A stretch of DNA of 7,653 nt, from the NCBI GenBank assembly GCA_003577005.1, contig QEUW01000362.1:1-7653 (forward strand). Reading direction: 5' to 3'. The translations under genes were made by a program, and so were the position numbers. The notes beneath the pieces were generated by a model. It ran no database searches. It was not told the origin of the DNA and saw only the letters and a program-made list of their open reading frames with translations. This stretch comes from Chloroflexota bacterium. Lineage in GTDB: Bacteria > Chloroflexota > Anaerolineae > Caldilineales > Caldilineaceae. Positions 1-7,212 of this stretch are shown here, one piece after another. Position 1 is the stretch's first letter. Every line of letters starts with the position of its first letter.

Positions 1-2
1 CC

Positions 3-3000
3 AGCTGGCCGCTCCTGACTGTACTTACGCTGATCGCGACGTTCGTCCGCTTCTGGCAGGTGACCACCCTGCCGCCGGAATGCCTCGACGCCGAGTGTGA
101 GCAGGCGCTGCGCCTGGCCGAAGGGATGGGCCCGATGACCCTCTTCGGTGGCCTAGCTCGTGTTCTTTTTGCCAGTACGGGTGAGGGTCTCGCCAGCCTG
201 CGCTGGAGCGGGGCTTTGCTAGGGTCGCTCGCCATTCCTGCCTTCTACCTGGCCGCCCGGCGCTGGACATTGCCGCCCGGTGCGTTGCTGGTGACGGCGC
301 TGTTGGCGTTCTCCCCCTGGCATCTATTGGGCAGCCGTAGCAGTGACCCAGCCAGCGCGCTGCCGCTGCTGCTCTCTCTCCTGCTGTGGACACTAGTGGG
401 CGCTTTATCCGCACCACGCTCAGCCACTCCACGGCCATCGTTGTGGCTCTATGGGGTCAGCGCCGCGCTGCTGCTGATCGTGCTGGTCAACGAGCTCTGG
501 TCACTTGCCCGTATGGCGCCTGCTGAGGCCGATTTTGCCCTGCTGGCTGCGCTGTTGCAGCCAACTGGCGGGGCGACGGCTCTGTTGTTCGCCGACCCGC
601 CCTGGACTCACATCCTGGCACTGGCTTTGGGGTTGCTGGGGTTGGGGTATGCCATCCGCAACGGTTATCGTGCGCGCTTTGCCCTCCTTCTTGTTGTGTC
701 GATATTGATGACTATTTTAGGCACTCGCTTTGGATTGGCGGAGCTTAGCCATATCCTGGCGCTCTTGACGCCACTCTATCTGCTGGCCGCGCTAGCGCTG
801 GACCGGCTCTTCGACCAGATTCAGCAGAACTGGCGCATCCTGGTTCGCCCGGCGTATCTCCTGGGCGTAGTGCTGTCAGCAGTGGTGCTGATCGGCTGGC
901 GCGACAGCGCCCGTCTCTTCGACCAGTTGGGATCGCTCAGCACAGCCGGTCTGACGCCGGAACAGGCAGCAATCAGCCGCTATCTTGCCCAGGAGTTACA
1001 AACGGGTGAGGCCGCGGCGGTTACCTTATATGCCCCCGCGGTGATCCTCAACAGTGCAAGCCTGCGTCTGAGCGCCAATCCTCAAGCACTTGCGGATAGG
1101 TTTCGTCCACTGGAAGCTGCGCTCGCTGACCTGGCTCGCGGCGCCAGCGGCGAACTCCGCTTTCTGATCCCGGCTGAAGAAGCACAGTGGCTGGACTTGC
1201 TGCGCCAACTCTTCCCCGACGCCCAGACGGTAGTACACACGGATGACGAAAGCGGCCACCGGCTCTTTACGGCTGTAACCATCACGCCCGCTGTGTGGGA
1301 AGCCCGCCAGGGACTGCTGGGCGCCGTCATCACCGATAATGAGGGGCAATACCCGCTCCCGGCTGGCCCCCTTACCTGGAACTGGAGGGTGGAGCCGCCC
1401 CTTACCCTCTTCTGGCAAGGGATACTACTTGCGCCAGTGAGCGGCGACTATGGTTTTGGCGTCGCCGGGGTCAACCCGAACGCTGACCGCTTTACACTCC
1501 ATCTTGATGGACAGTTGCTCCTCGATGCGGGCCAGGGGCATCTGGAAAAGGTTATCCCGCTGGCGACGGGTCTCTATCGTATCGACGTTCTCTATCGAGC
1601 AGACACAGTTCCCTCCGGCAATTCCAGCGCACCAAACGGTAGCCAAGCTCCCCTCGCCGTGCGCTGGCGACCACCTGGCGCCGAGTGGGATGTGGTTCCC
1701 CAGGACGCGCTACTGAGTGCGTCGCTCCCGCCAGCCGGCCTCTCAGCCACATATTACGGCAACCCCTCCTGGGAAGGGCCGCCACTCGAAACGCGCAAGG
1801 AGTGGATCATCACCTCGCCAGCCGGGCTGCCCTTGCCCTACAGCGGGCGGTGGCAGGGGCAGATAGCCGCGCCGCGCGCCGGCGACTATCACTTTGCTAT
1901 CCTAGCCGATGGCCCTGTTCACCTGCGCATTGCTGGCCAACCGCTCATCTTTGGCGACGCCCCAGCAGAGGGTGAGCCGTTGCTCAGCGAAAGCCTGATC
2001 TATCTGAACAAAGGCTGGTATGAGTTCGACCTCCGTTTTGCGCCGGCCACCGAGCGGCCCACTCTGCGTCTGGTCTGGCAACCGGCTGGCAGCGCACCAG
2101 TTACGTTGGCTTCTCCCTATGTTGCACCAGTCATTGCGGGTGCAACAGGTGCTCCACCGGCTCCACCGCCCACACCCCTGCTGGATGAACGGCTGGGAAA
2201 TGATGATTTTGCGTTGAGCCAGGTGCTGAGCGGCGCAGAGCCGGAGGTTCGCTTCCCCGTAACCGGGCTCCCGCTCCTACCCTTTGTGCTGCAATGGCAG
2301 TCGGGTGAAGGCTGCGGTAATGACGACCGTCTGCTCAACCAGCCGCACGGCGTCTTGATCGACCCGGCGCGCAACCGCATCCTGGTTGCGGACACAGCCA
2401 ACCGGCGCGTCGTGCTCTTTGATTGGCAAGGAACGCTGGTTGGTACAATCCAGGACGAGCGCTTTGAGGAGCCGTTTGATTTGGCTGCCGGCCAGGATGG
2501 GACGCCGCTGCTGTTGGATGCGCTTGCCCAACAGATCTTCCGGCTGGATCTGGCAGCAGGTGTGGCCGAGCCGCTGCTCGCCGGGACTAGCTTCTACAGG
2601 CCACGCGGTCTGGCCGTGGATCCAATGGGCAACCTGCTCGTGGCCGATACTGGTGGCGGCCGTATTGCCATGTTACAAAACAACGGTGTTCAGACAGGCC
2701 AATTTGGTGGCCCAGAGACTGCTCTCGCCCACGGCCAACCGGTGGATGTGCTGGCCGCGGGCGCGTATCTCTGGGCGGTCACCGCTGAAGATGGGCGGCT
2801 CTGGCGGCTCGATACCGGCGGCGCTATTACTGCGGTGCAGCCAACCAATACGCTCAACGGCCCGCACCTGGCCGGTCTGCCCGATGGTTCCTTCTTTCTG
2901 AGCGACCCAGGTCGCAGTCTCGTTTTGTATCATACACCCGCTGGCCAACCGCGCGGGCAAATGGTGGTGCCGGGCAGCCTGCTTCTTCCAACCGGCGTGG

Positions 3001-3101
3001 CAGCAACATTGCTCGATGAGAGGGTCTATCTGGCCGTGGTGGACAGCGGAAATTGTACCCTCTCGTGGTGGGCGGCGCCGGTGACGGCACTTCCACGCTA
3101 G
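3..3101 (+). CDS. GT-C (GT39/PMT-like) membrane protein fused to two PA14-like modules and an NHL beta-propeller; 5' end outside window
   Basis: Residues are numbered from the first visible codon at base 3. The frame is open to the window edge and already encodes a membrane helix (about residues 2-18), so the GTG at base 60 is not the real start. About nine hydrophobic segments run to residue 299. The first is followed by LPPE and an acidic D29-A-E31 loop, which recalls the Asp/Glu loop of GT39/ArnT-type glycosyltransferases; an LSPWH-like segment resembles AFSPWHLL of that family. A soluble domain (about 300-430) leads to two PA14-like modules (about 438-572 and 576-704; the second has SATYYGN, GDYHF and GWYEF motifs). 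A proline-rich linker (about 715-730) precedes an NHL propeller with blades near 777, 865, 911, 950 and 993. C771 and C1018 lie near its two ends and could form a disulfide. The family transfers sugars from lipid carriers outside the membrane. That activity is inferred here because the core looks short. PA14 often binds glycans. Stop TAG at 3099. Confidence 0.85.
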   Translation, partial: SWPLLTVLTLIATFVRFWQVTTLPPECLDAECEQALRLAEGMGPMTLFGGLARVLFASTGEGLASLRWSGALLGSLAIPAFYLAARRWTLPPGALLVTALLAFSPWHLLGSRSSDPASALPLLLSLLLWTLVGALSAPRSATPRPSLWLYGVSAALLLIVLVNELWSLARMAPAEADFALLAALLQPTGGATALLFADPPWTHILALALGLLGLGYAIRNGYRARFALLLVVSILMTILGTRFGLAELSHILALLTPLYLLAALALDRLFDQIQQNWRILVRPAYLLGVVLSAVVLIGWRDSARLFDQLGSLSTAGLTPEQAAISRYLAQELQTGEAAAVTLYAPAVILNSASLRLSANPQALADRFRPLEAALADLARGASGELRFLIPAEEAQWLDLLRQLFPDAQTVVHTDDESGHRLFTAVTITPAVWEARQGLLGAVITDNEGQYPLPAGPLTWNWRVEPPLTLFWQGILLAPVSGDYGFGVAGVNPNADRFTLHLDGQLLLDAGQGHLEKVIPLATGLYRIDVLYRADTVPSGNSSAPNGSQAPLAVRWRPPGAEWDVVPQDALLSASLPPAGLSATYYGNPSWEGPPLETRKEWIITSPAGLPLPYSGRWQGQIAAPRAGDYHFAILADGPVHLRIAGQPLIFGDAPAEGEPLLSESLIYLNKGWYEFDLRFAPATERPTLRLVWQPAGSAPVTLASPYVAPVIAGATGAPPAPPPTPLLDERLGNDDFALSQVLSGAEPEVRFPVTGLPLLPFVLQWQSGEGCGNDDRLLNQPHGVLIDPARNRILVADTANRRVVLFDWQGTLVGTIQDERFEEPFDLAAGQDGTPLLLDALAQQIFRLDLAAGVAEPLLAGTSFYRPRGLAVDPMGNLLVADTGGGRIAMLQNNGVQTGQFGGPETALAHGQPVDVLAAGAYLWAVTAEDGRLWRLDTGGAITAVQPTNTLNGPHLAGLPDGSFFLSDPGRSLVLYHTPAGQPRGQMVVPGSLLLPTGVAATLLDERVYLAVVDSGNCTLSWWAAPVTALPR

Positions 3102-3170
3102 CAGTGGCGAAGCTGGCAGAGAGCCCCATTTTTCCGCCATGCCAGTTTTCGGTCTCTCCCAGCACACAGG

Positions 3171-3176
3171 TATAAT
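3171..3176 (+). promoter_or_regulatory. Possible -10 box for the DUF5107 lipoprotein gene
   Basis: A perfect TATAAT lies in the gap after the membrane protein gene. The predicted transcription start, about 7 bases downstream, falls at 3183-3184, next to an in-frame ATG. No good -35 box is present at the usual distance; the best is a TTTCGG-like stretch near 3147. This is a candidate only. Confidence 0.4.
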
Positions 3177-3183
3177 GCTGCAC

Positions 3184-4692
3184 ATGATATTGTACTCTGT
3201 CTCACAAGTGGCTCGGTTTTGCGCGTTTTGCCTGCGTACGACGGGCCGCCAGTTGGCGCTGCTCGTGTTCGTTCTGGCAGGAATGGGGCTCACCGCCTGC
3301 CAAATGCCGTTGATTGTACGGCCTGTGGATGGTTCATCGGCTACCGTTTCCACACTGGCCCCCCGGCTACAGGCGCCCGTCGCAGCCCCGGTCACCGTTG
3401 CCGAGCAACAGGTTACGCTCTTGACTTATCCCCTTGAGCGCTACCAGACCGACGCCTTTGACCCTCGTTATCGCTGGCCCTATAAGCGGTTTGATGTCGA
3501 GCGCTTTCGGGCTGAAGCTCCTGCGCCGGAGCCACGTTCTTATCACATGATCGTATTGGAAAATGAATATCTCAAATTGCTCTTTCTGCCCGAGCTTGGC
3601 GGACGGCTTTGGCAGGTAATCCACAAACCAACCGGCGCGCCCATGTTTTATCAGAACCGGACAGTCAAGCCGACACACTGGGGCCAGCCAAACCAGTTGG
3701 GTTGGTTGGCCCTCGGCGGGTTGGAGTGGGGTCTACCCGTCATCGAACACGGTTACGACTGGGGTGTTCCGTGGGCGTACACGGTTGAGCGCCAGGGTGA
3801 TCACGAAGCCGCCATCATCTTCATGACCCCGGCAGATGGCCGGCTGCTCCAGGCGCGCATCCGTGTGGCGCTACTGGCGGGTGAGGCGCGTTTTACGATA
3901 GAGCCGACATTGACCAATAGGAGCCGCCAGACGTTGGACTTCAGCTTCTGGATCGATGCCATCCTTGCGCCGGGTTCCGGAGGGCAGCCCAGCGGCCAAC
4001 TACGCTTTGTACTGCCGGCGGATCGCGTTCAGCTTCACAGCACCGCCGATGCGACACTGCCAGCGCCAGCGCAGACCTTCCCCTGGCCCTATGTCAACAG
4101 TCGTGACCTGAGCCGATTGGGCAACTGGCGCCAATATCTCGGCTTCTTTGAAAGCCCGCAGGCGCAGGGTCCATTTGCCGGTGTCTACGACCCGGCCTAT
4201 GATGCCGGCGCCGTCCGCATCTTTCCGCCCGATGTGGCGCGCGGCAGCAAAGTCTTTGCAATGGGCTGGCATGACGCTTTGGGCAGCTACAATTACACCG
4301 ATGATGACTCGGTTTACGTCGAACTCCACGGCGGCGTAGCCTCCTCTTTTTTTGACCAGGCCCAGCTAGCACCTAATGGTACGCTCACCTGGCGTGAGTC
4401 ATGGTATCCCGTCCATGGCATCGGGGGCTTTGTGGTAGCCGGTGAAGCTGGTGCGCTCAATGTGGTCGAGACGGGCGGCGGGTTGCGCATTGGCTTCTAC
4501 CCGACCCAGCCTGTTTTAGGCACGTTGGTGGTCGAGGCCGGCCAGCAGGCGCCAATTCGTATCGCTTTTCAAGCGGGACCGGATATGCCTTTTCGAGAGC
4601 TGGTCGCAGTGAAGGCGCCAAAGACAGCCAGCCACCGGGTGAGAGTGGAAGATCCAGACGGCAAGTTCCTATTGGCCTACGAAAGTCCGTGA
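3184..4692 (+). CDS. DUF5107 domain lipoprotein (galactose-mutarotase-like fold)
   Basis: A protein of 502 residues from ATG 3184. In-frame ATGs also exist at 3139 and 3175, and none has a clear Shine-Dalgarno sequence. I chose 3184 because TATAAT at 3171 would begin the transcript there. A signal peptide with hydrophobic core LALLVFVLAGMGL ends in the lipobox LTAC, so Cys39 should be lipidated and the protein anchored outside the membrane. The DUF5107 signature follows: LENEYLKLLFLPELGGRLW (about 125-143), GGLEWGLP...HGYDWG (about 178-195), a mutarotase-like TLTNRS...FWIDAILAPG segment (about 241-264), and a C-terminal FAMGWHD...YVELHGG...WRESWYPVHGIGG region (about 357-415). DUF5107 proteins are related in fold to aldose epimerases and carbohydrate-binding beta-sandwiches. 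The substrate is unknown; a surface sugar or glycan is an inference from the fold and neighbours. Stop TGA at 4690. Confidence 0.88.
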   Translation: MILYSVSQVARFCAFCLRTTGRQLALLVFVLAGMGLTACQMPLIVRPVDGSSATVSTLAPRLQAPVAAPVTVAEQQVTLLTYPLERYQTDAFDPRYRWPYKRFDVERFRAEAPAPEPRSYHMIVLENEYLKLLFLPELGGRLWQVIHKPTGAPMFYQNRTVKPTHWGQPNQLGWLALGGLEWGLPVIEHGYDWGVPWAYTVERQGDHEAAIIFMTPADGRLLQARIRVALLAGEARFTIEPTLTNRSRQTLDFSFWIDAILAPGSGGQPSGQLRFVLPADRVQLHSTADATLPAPAQTFPWPYVNSRDLSRLGNWRQYLGFFESPQAQGPFAGVYDPAYDAGAVRIFPPDVARGSKVFAMGWHDALGSYNYTDDDSVYVELHGGVASSFFDQAQLAPNGTLTWRESWYPVHGIGGFVVAGEAGALNVVETGGGLRIGFYPTQPVLGTLVVEAGQQAPIRIAFQAGPDMPFRELVAVKAPKTASHRVRVEDPDGKFLLAYESP

Positions 4693-4767
4693 TAGCGAGG
4701 GAACAGAAGCCAATGAGTGAGTCGTTTGCAATAGGTAGTACACGGCTTGCACTGTGATTGTGCGAAC

Positions 4768-4774
4768 AGGGAAG
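4768..4774 (+). promoter_or_regulatory. Ribosome binding site fixing the start of the TPR/TolB gene
   Basis: AGGGAAG ends 7 bases before GTG 4782. This favours that GTG over the TTG at 4758, which lies upstream of the site, and over ATG 4797, which has no such sequence in front of it. Confidence 0.6.
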
Positions 4775-4781
4775 AACAAAC

Positions 4782-6668
4782 GTGGTACGCGAATCGATGC
4801 AAAAATTCCCCTCCTGGGCGATGTGGATCGTAGGCCTGTTGACCCTTGTGGCGGCGGCGCTGTTGATCCTTGCGATTGTCCTGGGTGTGCAGGCCGGGCA
4901 GCGGCAACTTGAAATCCAAAATCGTCAGGAGGTCGCAATCGCCCTGGCCGACGCAATCGACCTTCATGCGCAGGGTGATTACGAGGCTGCGCTCAATGCC
5001 TATAAATATGTTCTCCAGTTGGAGCCGGACAATAACACCGCACGTACCGGTATTCAAGATGTGCTGGCGCTGGTTGCCAGAGGTCAGCAGCCGGCACGGG
5101 TAGAACTGCCGGCGCCGGCTGCAGTCACTGAACCGTCGCTGGCGGTCACCAATACGGTGACGACCTCCCCCACTGCAACTACCGCGCCGGCTGGCAACAC
5201 GGTGACATCATCCGGCGAAGCACTGATGCAGGCAGCAGCTACAGCATACGGCGCCGGTCGCTGGCAGGAGGCCATCAGCCGCCTCGTCGCACTGCGACAG
5301 ACCGACCCTACCTATCAGCCAGACCGCGTCACCGATATGCTCTTCGAGGCCTACGTCAATCTGGGGACGGAAAAGGATAACGAGAACAATCTAGAAGAGG
5401 CACTGTCGTTCTTTGATAAGGCGCTACAACTACACCCAGATGATATCGCGGTGCGGGCCGAGCGCACTCTGATTGCTCGCTATCTTGATGTATTGACCTT
5501 CTTTGGCGCTGATTGGGAACGCGCGGTGCAGACTCTGGAAGAACTCTATGCGCTCGAACCCGGTTACCGCGATGTCGCCGTGCGGCTGCAACAGGCGCGC
5601 ATCGCTTACGGCGATGCGCTAGTTGCCCGGTCGGACCCGTGCGGCGCTGTCGAACAGTACACTGTCGCCGCCACCCTGGCGACGACAAACGAATTGGTTG
5701 CCAAACGAGATGAGGCGATGACCCGTTGCGACGAAGGTGATCCGTTTGCTGTCGCTGCGGGTGCGGGGGCAAGTGAGGCTACGCCCGTGGCGGCTACGTC
5801 TGGCGACACACCGGCCCAAAATACGCCCAGCGCCAGCACGGCGGCGCCAAGCGGAGCCATACGGGGGCAGATCCTCTATTCTGCACGCGATACGACGACC
5901 GGTCGCCACTTTATCAGCACACAGCCCCTGGGAGGCAATGCACCGCCACTCCTGCTGCAAGAGGATGGCGTCCAGCCGGCGCTCCGGCCTGATGGGCAGC
6001 GACTGCTCTTCCGCAATGTGCGTGATGACATGCGCGGCATTGCGGCGGTAGACCCAGGCACCGGTCTCTTGTTGCAATTCTCTCGCTTTACCGAAGACAG
6101 TATGCCGAGCTGGAATCCGCAAGGCAACCGCCTCGCCTTTGCCAGCAACCGCGAGGGCGACCGGATCTGGCGCATCTATGCCAAGTGGGCTGAAGTCGAA
6201 GGTGAAACGACGACCTTGACCATCGGCGAGGCCCCGGCGTGGCATCCTACAAGCGACCTTATCGCCTTTCGCGGGTGCGACGCCACGGGCAACGCCTGCG
6301 GTATCTGGGTCATGAACGGCAGCGGCGGCGACCGTGCGCCGCTCACTACCGTTCAGGCGGACAACCGGCCAGCGTGGTCACCGAACGGCCGCCATATCGT
6401 CTTTATGAGCGATGGCCGCGACGGCAACATGGAGATCTATCGCCTTGATACCAGTAGCGGCCAGGTGCTCCGCCTGACCGACAACCCAGCTATTGACGGG
6501 CTACCCACGGTCAGCCCAGATGGTCGATGGGTGGCCTTCGTCAGCAACCGCGACGGGAGTTGGAAGATCTGGTATGTCTCTATGGATGGCGGCGCCGCCG
6601 CCGTTCTCACCCCCATCAATGGCGACCTGGGCAACTGGCTCGACCAGGGCATCCAGTGGGTGAACTAG
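4782..6668 (+). CDS. Membrane-anchored TPR protein with C-terminal TolB-like (PD40) beta-propeller
   Basis: A protein of 628 residues from GTG 4782, chosen for its AGGGAAG site. A single N-terminal helix (about 12-36, WAMWIVGLLTLV...) should anchor it with the rest outside the membrane; there is no lipobox. A TPR-like hairpin (about 50-88, with GDYEAALNAY and LEPDN) is followed by a Thr/Ala/Pro-rich linker (about 104-147). A second TPR block (about 147-326) includes EEALSFFDKALQLHPDD and WERAVQTLEELYALEPGY. Another low-complexity linker (about 326-365) leads to a TolB-type propeller (about 365-628). Its PD40 repeats read QPALRPDGQRLLF, PSWNPQGNRLAFASNREGD, PAWHPTSDLIAF, PAWSPNGRHIVFMSDGRDG and PTVSPDGRWVAFVSNRDG. 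Both modules usually bind proteins or peptides, and no catalytic motif is visible, so a scaffold or sensor role at the envelope is the best guess. It lies 89 bases after the DUF5107 gene on the same strand and could be co-transcribed. Stop TAG at 6666. Confidence 0.87.
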   Translation: MVRESMQKFPSWAMWIVGLLTLVAAALLILAIVLGVQAGQRQLEIQNRQEVAIALADAIDLHAQGDYEAALNAYKYVLQLEPDNNTARTGIQDVLALVARGQQPARVELPAPAAVTEPSLAVTNTVTTSPTATTAPAGNTVTSSGEALMQAAATAYGAGRWQEAISRLVALRQTDPTYQPDRVTDMLFEAYVNLGTEKDNENNLEEALSFFDKALQLHPDDIAVRAERTLIARYLDVLTFFGADWERAVQTLEELYALEPGYRDVAVRLQQARIAYGDALVARSDPCGAVEQYTVAATLATTNELVAKRDEAMTRCDEGDPFAVAAGAGASEATPVAATSGDTPAQNTPSASTAAPSGAIRGQILYSARDTTTGRHFISTQPLGGNAPPLLLQEDGVQPALRPDGQRLLFRNVRDDMRGIAAVDPGTGLLLQFSRFTEDSMPSWNPQGNRLAFASNREGDRIWRIYAKWAEVEGETTTLTIGEAPAWHPTSDLIAFRGCDATGNACGIWVMNGSGGDRAPLTTVQADNRPAWSPNGRHIVFMSDGRDGNMEIYRLDTSSGQVLRLTDNPAIDGLPTVSPDGRWVAFVSNRDGSWKIWYVSMDGGAAAVLTPINGDLGNWLDQGIQWVN

Positions 6669-6682
6669 AGGAGCATGGGGCG

Positions 6683-6744
6683 CGGAATACGGAATGCCAA
6701 ATCGTTCTTGCCAACCTATTCCGCATTCCGTATTCTGTATTTGA
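6683..6744. repeat. Inverted pair of 7-base repeats, family A (CGGAATA/CGGAATG)
   Basis: On the + strand CGGAATA (6683) and CGGAATG (6690) stand in tandem. On the - strand four heptads of the same kind cover 6717-6744: CGGAATA, CGGAATG, CAGAATA and TCAAATA, counted from 6723 outward. The two sides contain a perfect 13-base inverted repeat, GAATACGGAATGC at 6685-6697 against 6723-6735, with a 25-base spacer. The RNA could form a hairpin but no T-run follows, so it does not look like an intrinsic terminator. It lies just after the TPR/TolB gene and runs into the tRNA-Pro promoter. Confidence 0.75.
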
Positions 6745-6770
6745 CCGCCAACCCCTTGATCCAGTACAAT
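6741..6770 (+). promoter_or_regulatory. Sigma-70-type promoter of tRNA-Pro
   Basis: TTGACC (6741-6746) and TACAAT (6765-6770) are separated by 18 bases, five of six matches to consensus in each box. The predicted transcript start is near 6777, only a few bases before the mature tRNA. The first bases of the -35 box overlap the last family A heptad. Confidence 0.65.
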
Positions 6771-6779
6771 ATATCTATT

Positions 6780-6855
6780 CGGGGAGTGGCGCAGGTGGTA
6801 GCGCGCCTGGTTTGGGTCCAGGAGGTCGCAGGTTCAAATCCTGTCTCCCCGACCA
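6780..6855 (+). tRNA. tRNA-Pro (anticodon TGG), with encoded CCA
   Basis: A complete cloverleaf. The acceptor stem CGGGGAG (6780-6786) pairs with CTCCCCG (6845-6851). The D stem is GCGC/GCGC. The anticodon stem CCTGG/CCAGG encloses loop TTTGGGT with anticodon TGG at 6813-6815, which reads CCA and, by wobble, other proline codons. The T arm GCAGG-TTCAAAT-CCTGT has one G-T wobble. Discriminator A6852 is followed directly by genomic CCA (6853-6855). Confidence 0.96.
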
Positions 6856-6857
6856 GT

Positions 6858-6960
6858 TTAATGGTCAATGATCAATTGTCAATGGTTAACGAGGGCACAT
6901 TGACATCCGGGCGATCTATCGTTAACAATTGATCACTGGCAATTGGCTATTGACAATTAG
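6858..6960. repeat. Inverted pair of 7-base repeat arrays, family B (consensus YYAATKR), filling the tRNA-Pro/tRNA-Gly gap
   Basis: Five heptads in perfect phase run on the + strand from 6858 to 6892, starting at 6858, 6865, 6872, 6879 and 6886. Examples are TCAATGA, TCAATTG and the innermost TTAACGA. Six more run on the - strand from 6960 back to 6919, again ending innermost in TTAACGA. The third base is A in all 11 units. The arms are inverted around a 26-base spacer (6893-6918). Identity includes GTTAACGA at the inner ends and TGATCAATTG (6869-6878 against 6926-6935); the left arm holds about one extra unit. The DNA is clearly AT-richer than the flanking genes. The array starts 2 bases after the tRNA-Pro CCA and ends 3 bases before tRNA-Gly. 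Confidence 0.8.
6900..6929 (+). promoter_or_regulatory. Possible promoter for tRNA-Gly inside the family B array
   Basis: A perfect TTGACA (6900-6905) lies in the spacer between the two array arms. The best -10 at a usable distance is AACAAT (6924-6929, 18-base spacing, four of six matches), inside the right arm. Transcription would start near 6936, giving a leader of about 28 bases before tRNA-Gly. Confidence 0.3.
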
Positions 6961-6963
6961 TCT

Positions 6964-7034
6964 GCGGGTATAGCTTAAAGGCAAAGCCCCTGCCTTCCAA
7001 GCAGGTGATACGGGTTCGATTCCCGTTACCCGCT
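6964..7034 (+). tRNA. tRNA-Gly (anticodon TCC)
   Basis: The acceptor stem GCGGGTA (6964-6970) pairs with TACCCGC (7027-7033), with discriminator T7034. The anticodon stem CCTGC/GCAGG encloses CTTCCAA, with anticodon TCC at 6996-6998 for GGA/GGG codons. The T arm is CGGG-TTCGATT-CCCG. CCA is not encoded; the bases after the discriminator are CAC, so CCA must be added by the tRNA nucleotidyltransferase. Confidence 0.96.
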
Positions 7035-7120
7035 CACACTTTGCCGGATGAAGCCGCTGTAGCTGGTGTCACAGGTTGCAAGATCTCCCCCAGTTGTCTC
7101 ACACCCGTGACGCGCTTCTC

Positions 7121-7193
<73 letters not shown>

Positions 7194-7212
7194 CTTCGAC
7201 GGATTGAGCGTT

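Noticed and set aside
60..62. GTG at base 60 as the start of the first gene
   Set aside because: The same frame is open upstream and encodes the membrane helix expected before the LPP loop of this family.
2673..3395. Long minus-strand open frame of 240 codons across the first two genes
   Set aside because: It is antisense to well-supported domains, crosses their intergenic gap and shows no recognisable motif.
4713..4757. Short open frame of 14 codons (MSESFAIGSTRLAL) after GAGGGA, between genes 2 and 3
   Set aside because: It is too short to separate from chance, and no attenuator structure or biased codons support a leader peptide.
6675..6932. Plus-strand open frame of 85 codons containing AGSNPVSPT
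   Set aside because: This is tRNA-Pro and the heptad repeats read as protein; it has no ribosome binding site.
6858..6960. CRISPR array or transposon ends as an explanation of the repeats
   Set aside because: The units are 7 bases with no spacers, there are no cas genes or transposase, and I see no target-site duplication.
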